Of a stretch of DNA of 64,000 bases, positions 17,973 to 24,154 are shown piece by piece (position 1 is the stretch's first letter; each line of letters starts with the position of its first letter). The position numbers and the translations under genes were made by a program. Source of the DNA: Streptococcus anginosus subsp. whileyi MAS624 (GTDB lineage: Bacteria; Bacillota; Bacilli; Lactobacillales; Streptococcaceae); NCBI RefSeq assembly GCF_000478925.1, contig NZ_AP013072.1, positions 784,501-848,500 on the forward strand, written 5' to 3'. The notes under the pieces are model-generated. The model saw nothing but the letters and a program-made list of their open reading frames with translations. It was not told the origin of the DNA and searched no databases.

Positions 17973-18065
17973 TTAGCGTTTGTCCTCGTCATCTAGCCAC
18001 TTGATGAGATAGTGAGCCAGTATCTCAACCGTGATTCCGAGTAAGAGCTCGAAGAAGTAACTCAT
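17973..18065 (-). CDS. Fst-family type I toxin peptide
   Basis: A 30-residue peptide, MSYFFELLLGITVEILAHYL followed by IKWLDDEDKR. It has one hydrophobic helix followed by a charged tail with the WLD-(D/E)-(D/E) pattern typical of Fst/Ldr-type membrane toxins. SD AAAGGAGGTG is very strong. A stem pairs the SD region with upstream CCTTCCGC (18078-18101), as the upstream helix of pAD1 RNA I does. An antisense RNA is predicted on the other strand. Membrane disruption upon loss of the element is the expected role (addiction). It is too short for routine gene calling. Confidence 0.75.
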   Translation of the reverse strand: MSYFFELLLGITVEILAHYLIKWLDDEDKR

Positions 18066-18077
18066 AGAACAACACCT

Positions 18078-18127
18078 CCTTTCGCATTAATTTGCGGAAG
18101 GTAGCTTCAGCAATTTGTATTATATCA
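18078..18127 (-). promoter_or_regulatory. Toxin mRNA promoter and SD-sequestering leader stem
   Basis: On the minus strand an extended -10 TGATATAAT (18127-18119) predicts a start near 18112. The leader contains CCTTCCGC (18101-18094) able to pair with GCGAAAGG (18085-18078), which covers the SD, with a single mismatch. Confidence 0.65.
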
Positions 18128-18131
18128 CAAT

Positions 18132-18156
18132 AAAAGACTCTAAACTAGAGCCTTTT
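18132..18156 (-). terminator. Terminator between small ORF and toxin locus
   Basis: AAAAG-CTCT / AGAG-CTTTT stem with one internal mismatch, usable in both directions; on the minus strand it ends in TTTTATT. Confidence 0.65.
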
Positions 18157-18161
18157 ATAAT

Positions 18162-18266
18162 TTATCTTAAAAATCGCCGTAGCGCTTTAGTTGACTGACG
18201 TACTGAGCGATCAAGAAAGCGTAATGCAGAAAATGCAAGCATCCAACCAAATAGTGTTTTTCTCAT
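18162..18266 (-). CDS. Small basic peptide, 34 residues, unknown
   Basis: Begins MRKTLFGWMLAFSALRFLDR and ends with Lys/Arg-rich sequence ending RRFLR. An excellent SD (GAGGAGGTAA) precedes ATG at 18266, and a terminator follows. The N-terminal half is hydrophobic and the C-terminal half strongly cationic, suggesting membrane association. It could be a second small toxin, a leader peptide or an accessory transfer peptide; no family is recognised. Confidence 0.5.
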   Translation of the reverse strand: MRKTLFGWMLAFSALRFLDRSVRQSTKALRRFLR

Positions 18267-18300
18267 AGCGTTACCTCCTCACTAAATAGTATACCACAGC

Positions 18301-18759
18301 TTATTTTTTAGCTGCGATTCCCTCGACGGTCTTCTTTTTGAAAAAATCGATTTTTTCAATCGGAGTCATATTGCGATATGTTTTGATAAAATCACGATAA
18401 ATCAGGTACTTTTTATCAGGGTCAAGTAAGTCATTAAAGAGTTTAATAACTCCAGTTTTAAAGCTATCAATATCCTCAATAACAAGAAGAATATAAGGCG
18501 ATTTTTGTATTAGATGGATGTCATAGTTATCCTTGAGACGAATTTCTAAAACATTGATGGCCAGGGCATTTGACCAAAACGATTCTCCTTGTTCATCTGA
18601 AGTAAAATAAGGCTCAATAATGCTGAGTGGATAGGCTGATGGTATATAGTTTCCAGTGATTTCTTTAAAAACTGACTGTAGGAAACCCAGTAATATTTTT
18701 CCGGAAAATGTACCGGGTTGTTTAATTTTGTGTACTAAAGGTTTGTTAATATTGTTCAT
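18301..18759 (-). CDS. Hypothetical element protein, 152 residues
   Basis: Not recognised. The start at 18759 (MNNINKPLVHKIKQPG) is chosen because AAGGAG lies 6 nt upstream; a further ATG at 18777 encodes the SD itself. The protein has a hydrophobic patch GKILLGFLQSVFKEI and an ILLVIEDID segment, no clear transmembrane helix and a basic C-terminus (KKKTVEGIAAKK). It lies downstream of the relaxase after a highly structured 113-bp region, in the same direction. Confidence 0.6.
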   Translation of the reverse strand: MNNINKPLVHKIKQPGTFSGKILLGFLQSVFKEITGNYIPSAYPLSIIEPYFTSDEQGESFWSNALAINVLEIRLKDNYDIHLIQKSPYILLVIEDIDSFKTGVIKLFNDLLDPDKKYLIYRDFIKTYRNMTPIEKIDFFKKKTVEGIAAKK

Positions 18760-18790
18760 CTTTTTCTCCTTGTTCATTTATTCCATGGTT

Positions 18791-18903
18791 CTCTTGACAA
18801 CAAGTAACCTAGTCTTTTTTAGCCTTTGGCAATCGGTCGTCAGCTTTTCAGCCTGACGACTCGACTGTCTTTAGTCTAAATTCGACTAGCTTGTTATCAA
18901 GAG
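18791..18903. repeat. Large imperfect palindrome downstream of the relaxase
   Basis: The outer arms CTCTTGACAACAAG...CTAGTC (18791-18814) pair with GACTAGCTTGTTATCAAGAG (18884-18903) with a few bulges. The inner stem GTCGTCAG (18836-18843)/CTGACGAC (18853-18860) is perfect. Overall it forms a branched structure, compatible with a single-strand origin of a rolling-circle replicon or a structured 5' leader of the next gene. Confidence 0.65.
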
Positions 18904-18923
18904 ACTTTCACGGCATAAAGTGC

Positions 18924-20165
18924 TTAAAATATATTTTTTTCAATCATATTTTTAACACTTCGAGCGACTGATATGATGGTTATTCTTGGTGGACGTATTT
19001 GATTTATGACATGTAACATTCTGCTGAATTCTTTAGGGTGCATGTATTTTCTTGCTGTCTTTCGCCAAAGTGCAAGTTTTTTATTTACAGAATTTAATTG
19101 CTCACCCAATCGTTTTACACTTTCATTGAGTTTTTTATTTGCGTGTTTTAGGTTATCGACTTCTGATTTTAGTGTACGATTTTCAGACAATATATGATCA
19201 CTCTTCATAAGTTTTTTAGCTAAGTTATTCTGTTTAGAAAGTGATTGCTGTAATTGCTGTTCAAGGTTGCTGTTTTCATGCCTTAGCCTATTATTATTCA
19301 GGGCATGTTGGGAGACTGTATGAAAGAGTCTGTCATAGGTTGCTTTATCCATTTTTAGTTTTCCGTCAAATGTACGTCTGACTAATTTGTCTTTTTTCAT
19401 TTCTTCAATCTGTAGTGGTTGAATAGACTCCAAAACAGCTATATCATCTAGTAAAGCATCTTTCTCTTTTTCGTGTTGCTTGATTTTTTCAGTAGCTTGC
19501 TTTTCCTGTTTTTCTAGTTGCTTTAGTTTTTCGGTTTTATCAACTATCTTTTTATCAGTATCATCTAGTAAGCGTTACTTTTCTTTAAATTCTGCTGTTT
19601 CGAGGTGTTTCTTCTTGCTATCAGATTCCCCACGTTGCAAATTATATCCGTGTTTGTTCAGGTATCTAGGAAATGCTTCCTGGATCTCTTTCAGTTGGTC
19701 ACGACTGCCAAATAATGACTTAGAGCTTAACTTGCCATTTTGCATAGGTACAAGTCCTAAGTGCATATGTGGCGTACTCTCGTCAAGATGTACCATAGCA
19801 TAAGCGATATTACTATTACCATATCTTTCAGCAAAGAAATTTTTTGCTGTTTCAAAAAAATTCTTAATCTGATCTGGACTCATATTTTCAAAAAATGCCT
19901 TATCTGATGTAATAATCCATTCATTACACAAAACGGCATCTTTACGTAGAGCACGTTTGGAAATTTTATTATCGTTGATGTATTGTTTAATCTGCCTATC
20001 GTATGGGATAGAGCGGTCACGGTCGGTTAATTCATAGTTTAGGTGAGTTTTTTCTGGGTCAATATCCTTGTTCGAGTGATTTTCAAAAATTCGTTCATTG
20101 TGACGATAGGCACCACCAAGATTTCCAGATTTCATTTTTTGCATCCTAGCTACTGCGTAACTCAT
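18924..20165 (-). pseudogene. MobV-family relaxase with one in-frame TAA
   Basis: pMV158 MobM-like (Mob_Pre) relaxase that would nick oriT and pilot DNA into a recipient. The N-terminal 196 residues carry MSYAVARMQKMKSGNLGG, HNERIF and the metal-binding/catalytic stretch AMVHLDESTPHMHLGLVPM (HxDExxPHxH). A TAA at 19577-19575 follows EFKEK, but the same frame stays open to 18924, adding a coiled-coil C-terminal region for a total of 413 codons. The nuclease domain is complete before the stop, so partial activity is conceivable. The stop is one C-to-T from CAA (Gln). SD AAAGGAG. An oriT lies about 110 bp upstream. Confidence 0.82.
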
Positions 20166-20180
20166 AGCTTGTTCTCCTTT

Positions 20181-20226
20181 CTCGGCTCAAAGGGTCGCCG
20201 AGCTGGTGGCGGAAGATTGCCACCAG
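20181..20226 (-). promoter_or_regulatory. Two hairpins in the relaxase leader
   Basis: CTCGGC (20181-20186)/GCCGAG (20197-20202) and CTGGTGGC (20203-20210)/GCCACCAG (20219-20226) stand back to back just upstream of the relaxase SD. They are likely mRNA leader structures. Confidence 0.6.
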
Positions 20227-20277
20227 GACTAAGTGACCCATAGGGTAGATTTTTTCCTGAAGGATCGGCACGACTTC

Positions 20278-20306
20278 CATGTAAAGTGTAACGCACTACA
20301 CTTTAC
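20278..20306 (-). other. oriT: Origin of transfer (oriT), pMV158/MobV type
   Basis: Perfect 10-bp inverted repeat GTAAAGTGTA (20281-20290)/TACACTTTAC (20297-20306). On the minus strand it reads TAGTGCG-TTA, matching the pMV158 nick region TAGTGTG/TTA, followed by CACTTTACATG. The predicted nick lies between 20292 and 20291. Its position directly upstream of a MobV relaxase gene supports the call. Confidence 0.83.
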
Positions 20307-20348
20307 TCCGTAAATGTGCGTTCTCCGAAGGGTCTTGCAGACGGCACA

Positions 20349-20495
20349 TCGCTCCGAATACAGGAGCGACATCGAACCACCTCTCGAGCCACAAGAGGAG
20401 TTTCGACTATACTCGCCGAAGCGAGTAGGGCACTCTATCAGTGCCCCAGGGTCGGATGCTTCGCATTGTCCGACAAATGCCGTCAGAAGACGGCA
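20349..20495. repeat. Array of six consecutive hairpins beside oriT
   Basis: Stems in order: TCGCTCC/GGAGCGA (20349-20369); TCGAA..CCTCT/AGAGG..TTCGA (20372-20406); ACTCGC/GCGAGT (20411-20426); GGGCACT/AGTGCCC (20428-20446); GTCGGA/TCCGAC (20451-20474); TGCCGTC/GACGGCA (20478-20495). Nearly every base is in a stem or short loop. The last stem overlaps the stop codon of the gene at 20483. No coding function is evident; a single-strand origin or leading-region function is plausible. Confidence 0.8.
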
Positions 20496-20884
20496 AAGGC
20501 TAAAGCTACAAGGAAAGCTATAGATACAGTAGTGAGTGCAATCATTAAGTAAAATCGATGTTGTTCCAATCGTTCAGCATAATCTGCCCAAGCTTTTAAA
20601 TTTTGTTGCTCACTCTTCCTATAGCCTTTCAATAGTTGCAAATCTTGTTCTAGTTGTTTGCCTTGTTCTTTAGCCTCCTCTAATTCTTTCTCAAGTTTAA
20701 TCACATCATTTTCAAAATGATAATCTTCAAGTATTCTAATGCCTATTAAATCAAGGTTTTCAACCTTTTGGTTGTCTAGGTATAAATGACCTTTCAACCT
20801 CTCTTTATATTTTGGAGATCGTATCCGTTTATAGATGGATTGACTACTAACTCCCAGGCTATCAGCGTAGTCTTTTATTCTCAT
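20483..20884 (-). CDS. HTH-coiled coil-membrane anchor protein, 133 residues
   Basis: The N-terminus MRIKDYADSLGVSSQSIYKR is a helix-turn-helix of the kind found in plasmid/transposon DUF536-like proteins. A coiled coil (about residues 60-105; KLEKELEEAKEQGKQLEQ) follows, then one C-terminal transmembrane helix (FYLMIALTTVSIAFLVALAF). DNA binding plus membrane tethering suggests a role in plasmid-form maintenance, partition or transfer. AAGGAG lies rather far (about 15 nt) upstream of the ATG. Function not established. Confidence 0.65.
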   Translation of the reverse strand: MRIKDYADSLGVSSQSIYKRIRSPKYKERLKGHLYLDNQKVENLDLIGIRILEDYHFENDVIKLEKELEEAKEQGKQLEQDLQLLKGYRKSEQQNLKAWADYAERLEQHRFYLMIALTTVSIAFLVALAFAVF

Positions 20885-20919
20885 TTTAGGTCTCGTAACT
20901 CCTTGTTAATACTGGATTT

Positions 20920-21795
20920 TCAACCAAATGGTTGAAAGCTATTTTTTGTTTCTCTTCCCCCATAATAAGCAAGCTGTTTTTCTAATATTGGTCGTTCATG
21001 TTTTAATAAATCTTTCATCAATTTCAGATAGTCAATATCAGATGTTTTATAGGTCTGTAAAAGTTTCTTGTATTTTGTACGTGTGTTTTTACTGACTTTG
21101 TTCCAGATTCCTTTATCACGAGTAAGGGCAAGTAAGTAAAGTTGAGCCTCTATGCCTAAACCTTCAAAGTTAAACGGTTTAAAGATAACAGAGTCAATGA
21201 CTTCAAATATTTCTTCAACCGAGCGACTGTGGAGCTGAAATTCTAAGCGCCACCAATGCTGGAACTGCTGGGCAAATTGCTTGTCTTCATCAGAGCCATT
21301 TTCTAATTGTTCAACTTTTTTGTTATAGAGTCTGATTTGCTTTTCTGACCTGGAGGCGCCTAGATATTTAGTTTCTAGTTTTCCATTCTGGTCTCTCCAT
21401 TCTTTGGTAGCAGTAGGGCGGCCTTTCTTTTCAAGAATAAACTCACTACAATCAACTTCAAATATATCAAAAGCTAAATCGACTCGAGAGATTGCAATAT
21501 CTTCAAGATATGGTATAATTGTATCTAAGATATTAATATCAATCTGTCGGAGTTTATTGGGGTTAAACTCTATCCTGAAAGGGCGAGCATTAAAGGCTTG
21601 TCCTTTTAATTTGTCGTAGTCTAGGAGGAGTCTAACGTGCCTTCCGTCCCGAGTGATTGCTCTAAACATATCAGTCATTGCAGTCTGGACGATAATGGCT
21701 ATATGACTTTCTATCAAACTTTTGAGATCAAGGAGTTTGATAGGTTTGATATAAGCTGTAATAGTGATGTTGTCCAAGCTAACTTTTAATTCCAA
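20920..21795 (-). CDS. Replication initiation factor, Rep_trans family
   Basis: 291-residue protein with the Rep_trans (pT181-type and conjugative-element) pattern: SRVDLAFDIFE near residues 103-113, then KYLGASRSEKQIRLYNKKVEQ near 143-163, which carries the Tyr/Asp region expected of rolling-circle initiators, and a WWRLEFQLH segment near 187. The start appears to be TTG at 21795. It would nick a double-strand origin to start rolling-circle replication of the excised element. Dense hairpins lie directly upstream and a plausible antisense control RNA is encoded opposite its leader. Confidence 0.72.
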   Translation of the reverse strand: MELKVSLDNITITAYIKPIKLLDLKSLIESHIAIIVQTAMTDMFRAITRDGRHVRLLLDYDKLKGQAFNARPFRIEFNPNKLRQIDINILDTIIPYLEDIAISRVDLAFDIFEVDCSEFILEKKGRPTATKEWRDQNGKLETKYLGASRSEKQIRLYNKKVEQLENGSDEDKQFAQQFQHWWRLEFQLHSRSVEEIFEVIDSVIFKPFNFEGLGIEAQLYLLALTRDKGIWNKVSKNTRTKYKKLLQTYKTSDIDYLKLMKDLLKHERPILEKQLAYYGGRETKNSFQPFG

Positions 21796-21841
21796 ATCAA
21801 CCTACTTTCTTGTAGAGGTCGCCTATCGGCGCCTCTTTTTT
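21771..21841 (+). ncRNA. Possible counter-transcribed RNA opposite the rep leader
   Basis: On the plus strand a modest promoter (TTGATA 21737-21742, TAATAG 21759-21764) precedes a terminator hairpin AGAGG-CGCC/GGCG-CCTCT (21814-21836) followed by six T. The product would be antisense to the rep start region, as in pT181-type copy control. Promoter quality is poor, so this is a suggestion only. Confidence 0.3.
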
Positions 21842-22030
21842 GTCTGCGCAAAGACCTCCGTAAAATGACATTCTTGGGGGAGCAACCCCAAGCCGACTTC
21901 GTCGGACCATTTTCATTTTGCTACGGTCAAACTTGCCAAAAAATGGGTGCAGTAAAATCCCACGAAATGGGAACATAGCGGGCTGTTAGAGGAGCCCGCG
22001 TTATAAATTTTGAGAAAGCTCAAAAATTTA
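21814..22030. repeat. Second hairpin array upstream of rep
   Basis: Stems: AGAGG-CGCC/GGCG-CCTCT (21814-21836); CTTGGGG/CCCCAAG (21873-21892); CCGAC/GTCGG (21893-21905); CCCA/TGGG (21959-21971); GCGGGCT/AGCCCGC (21978-21999); AAATTTTGAG/CTCAAAAATTT (22005-22029). No gene fits this 290-bp gap. A double-strand origin, rep leader attenuator, or both are the likely contents. Confidence 0.65.
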
Positions 22031-22083
22031 GTCTCAAAATATCATTTTCAAAATATTTTCATAGTTGTTTTCGCTATTATTTT

Positions 22084-22728
22084 TTAGTAAGTTGCTTGTA
22101 AATCCGAAATAGATTTTTTGAAAAAATCTTCTCGGTCAACCAAAAATATCTTTTGGATTTTTTCGATGATGTCATCAGGTGGTACTTGCTTGTTTTTCTT
22201 GTAGCTAAAGAAACGGTCTTTAGCTTTTTTGATTTCTCCTAAATCATCTGACTCGTCAGCAAACAACAACTCATTCAATTCAAACCAACGTAGTTCAGAT
22301 TGTTTGCGGAGTATTTCAAAATTTCTCCAGAATGTCCGACCTTCATCTAACTGATCCATCTTTCTCATCAGTTGAATTCTTTCGATTTTTCGATATTCTT
22401 TCGGCAAAAGTACCGTCACATACTCAGGAGACATGTTTGAATAGATAACCTCTTCTGTTACAACAATGGGAAGCTTTAGGGAACTATCAACATCTTTCAA
22501 AATCTTTCGAACAAATTGACTAAGGGTAATTTGTGTATTCAACTTATACTTCAACATCTTAGTGCTTAGTAGTTCAAAGATATCAGTTGACCTAAAAAGC
22601 CATTCCATCAGTGTTTTAGTATCTATATCTTTGCTTGAAAATACTTGATAATCAAGATGATAGCTGTCCAATCGTGATTGGATGGCTTGATTAAGTGCAT
22701 TATCTTTCCCAAAATAAATCTTTATCAT
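22084..22728 (-). CDS. Spx/ArsC-like protein with C-terminal extension, no CxxC
   Basis: 214 residues. Residues 1-120 follow the Spx/ArsC thioredoxin-fold layout: MIKIYFGKDNALNQAIQSRL, then STDIFELLSTK (Spx has TEDGTDEIISTRS), LPIVVTEEVIYSNMSPEYVTVLLPKEYRK (Spx has [24 protein letters not shown]). The redox CxxC at the start is absent (KDNA at residues 8-11). An extra 90 residues form a charged helical region. Spx proteins bind the RNA polymerase alpha C-terminal domain; a redox-blind regulator acting on host or element transcription is a reasonable inference. SD GAGGT. Confidence 0.6.
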   Translation of the reverse strand: MIKIYFGKDNALNQAIQSRLDSYHLDYQVFSSKDIDTKTLMEWLFRSTDIFELLSTKMLKYKLNTQITLSQFVRKILKDVDSSLKLPIVVTEEVIYSNMSPEYVTVLLPKEYRKIERIQLMRKMDQLDEGRTFWRNFEILRKQSELRWFELNELLFADESDDLGEIKKAKDRFFSYKKNKQVPPDDIIEKIQKIFLVDREDFFKKSISDLQATY

Positions 22729-22731
22729 TTT

Positions 22732-23061
22732 TCATACCTCGTTGATATACATTTTATAGGGCAAACTGTGACCATAATAAATATCTACTCTTTCACGTTC
22801 AATCAGATTGACTTCTTCCAATCGTCGCATAATAGTTATCATTGTAATTCTACTACAAGAAAACATCTTGGCTAACTCGTTTAATTTAAAATTTAGATAG
22901 ACACTCCCATCAACATCTATCCATCCTTTTTCAGGAGCTTCTATCTGTCTATCTTTCAAGACAGAATAAACTAAAATATCTTTAACAGATAGACTACTGT
23001 AGAAATCATCTTGCAATAAAACTTTAGGTATTAAGTAATAATCATTTTCATAATCAATCAT
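22732..23061 (-). CDS. RepA_N-like replication/DNA-binding protein, short
   Basis: 109 residues from ATG 23061, chosen because AAAGGTGAG lies just upstream; a GTG at 23070 is alternative. The pattern YYLIPKVLLQDDFY, LSVKDILVYSVLKDRQ, GWIDVDGSVYLNF and a winged-helix LNELAKMFSCSRITMITIMRRLEEVNLIERER matches the N-terminal domain of RepA_N initiators. Full RepA_N proteins are about three times longer, so this is a domain-only version, perhaps a regulator. It lies 5 nt downstream of the Xis-like gene and 3 nt upstream of the Spx-like gene, so these form one operon. Confidence 0.65.
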   Translation of the reverse strand: MIDYENDYYLIPKVLLQDDFYSSLSVKDILVYSVLKDRQIEAPEKGWIDVDGSVYLNFKLNELAKMFSCSRITMITIMRRLEEVNLIERERVDIYYGHSLPYKMYINEV

Positions 23062-23066
23062 ATTTC

Positions 23067-23345
23067 TCACCTTTCATATTGTTGTAGCCATTGTGCTACC
23101 TTGTGTTTATCGTACAAGGTCACTCCGTCAATGACCATGTGGGGCATGCCTTCACGTTGCCATTTGACAATAGTCGTCGTTGAGACATCTAGCCAACGGC
23201 ACAAGCCTGCCATACGAACCATAGGCTTATAAAGCTCCTTGTCCTCAAGGGCTTTTTCTATTGCCTTTTGGAGCATATTGTCATAGCGAGCCAGTAACTT
23301 CTTTTCAGTTACTTTTGGGAGGTGGATGGTAAAGTTTTCTGTCAT
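23067..23345 (-). CDS. Excisionase-like HTH protein
   Basis: 92 residues with an MerR/excisionase-type winged helix in the C-terminal half (MAGLCRWLDVSTTTIVKWQREGMPHMVIDGVTLYDKHKVAQWL). The layout is like that of Tn916-type or PICI excisionases. It is the first gene of the leftward operon, divergent from the repressor, with operator-like repeats and one partial copy of the 26-bp element repeat in its leader. SD AAAGGGGT. Confidence 0.65.
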   Translation of the reverse strand: MTENFTIHLPKVTEKKLLARYDNMLQKAIEKALEDKELYKPMVRMAGLCRWLDVSTTTIVKWQREGMPHMVIDGVTLYDKHKVAQWLQQYER

Positions 23346-23363
23346 ATTCTGACCCCTTTCTTA

Positions 23364-23380
23364 ATTTTATAAGCTCCGAA
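23364..23380 (+). repeat. Partial copy of the 26-bp element repeat
   Basis: ATTTTATAAGCTCCGAA matches the core of the repeat at 24109-24134. It lies in the leader of the Xis-like gene. Confidence 0.7.
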
Positions 23381-23388
23381 TCAACTTG

Positions 23389-23466
23389 TTACAACTTTTT
23401 TGTAATCGGATATATTTTATTACAAAAATAATGTAAAATCAAGTACAAATTACAATTTTTTTGTAA
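23389..23466. promoter_or_regulatory. Three TTAC-N9-GTAA operators between divergent genes
   Basis: TTAC-N9-GTAA occurs at 23389-23405, 23420-23436 and 23450-23466 (the first and third extend to TTACAA...TTGTAA). The third overlaps the -35 (23461-23466) of the repressor promoter. Spacing of about 31 bp equals three helical turns. These are the obvious binding sites for the CI-like repressor encoded to the right. Confidence 0.72.
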
Positions 23467-23488
23467 AAAAAATAATTTATGATATAAT
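23461..23488 (+). promoter_or_regulatory. Promoter of the CI-like repressor
   Basis: TTGTAA (23461-23466), 16-nt spacer, TATAAT (23483-23488). The SD GGAGGTGAG follows directly. Confidence 0.7.
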
Positions 23489-23512
23489 AAGCCATAAAAT
23501 GGAGGTGAGCAG

Positions 23513-24094
23513 ATGGACAATAAAGTTAGAGAATTGAGAATACAAACAAAAAAAACGATGAAGGAATTATCAAAGGAGACTGGTATAGGTTTATCAACTA
23601 TTTCCAATTACGAAAATGGCTATTCAAATCCTAAAAAGAAAAATGCGCAAATTCTAGCAGAATATTTTGGTGTGTCTATCCCTTACTTACTGGGGCTTGA
23701 TGATAACCCTGTATTAGTCAATTCAGGATCAGCCAAAGAAATTTTTAAAGGCTTCGCAAAAGTGCTTCAGGGAAAAAGTACGATTGAAAATAAAATCACT
23801 AAATGGACGCCTTTTGGTGATGATCTTGCCATTATACTTGCAGAACTCAATCAATCAGAGGCATTGTCTGATTACATTGATTTTCTAGCAAGTAAAAAAG
23901 ACTTTAACCCTATTTTGGTTAAAGCTATTAAGGAATTTATAGTAGACGAAAATCAGGGTCTTATTCCTTTCCTGATTAACAAATCAGGAGCAGAAGACTC
24001 TCCTTATCATTATGTCTGGGAGGCATGGGTAGAGAGTCCTGAATACAAGAGACGGCAAGAAGAGAAAAAGAGCAAAAGAGCAAGAAATAACTGA
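23513..24094 (+). CDS. CI/Cro-type HTH repressor of the element
   Basis: 193 residues. The N-terminal HTH_3 domain (VRELRIQTKKTMKELSKETG, then STISNYENG) covers residues 4-60. The rest lacks a recognisable LexA/CI peptidase core, so induction would need an anti-repressor or another signal. It is divergent from the Xis-like operon and upstream of the integrase, the standard control position. Confidence 0.82.
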   Translation: MDNKVRELRIQTKKTMKELSKETGIGLSTISNYENGYSNPKKKNAQILAEYFGVSIPYLLGLDDNPVLVNSGSAKEIFKGFAKVLQGKSTIENKITKWTPFGDDLAIILAELNQSEALSDYIDFLASKKDFNPILVKAIKEFIVDENQGLIPFLINKSGAEDSPYHYVWEAWVESPEYKRRQEEKKSKRARNN

Positions 24095-24108
24095 CAATCA
24101 TGATTTCT

Positions 24109-24134
24109 TTATTTTATAAGCTCCGAAACCTTAA
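24109..24134 (+). repeat. 26-bp repeat upstream of integrase
   Basis: Exact inverted copy of 17795-17820 near the other end of the element. It sits between the repressor stop and the integrase SD (AAAGGAG at 24140). Confidence 0.75.
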
Positions 24135-24154
24135 AAAATAAAGGAGAAATTAGA

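Noticed and set aside
20314..20552. Two overlapping plus-strand frames across the oriT-side hairpin array
   Set aside because: They are low-complexity products of the inverted repeats, without start signals or recognisable sequence.
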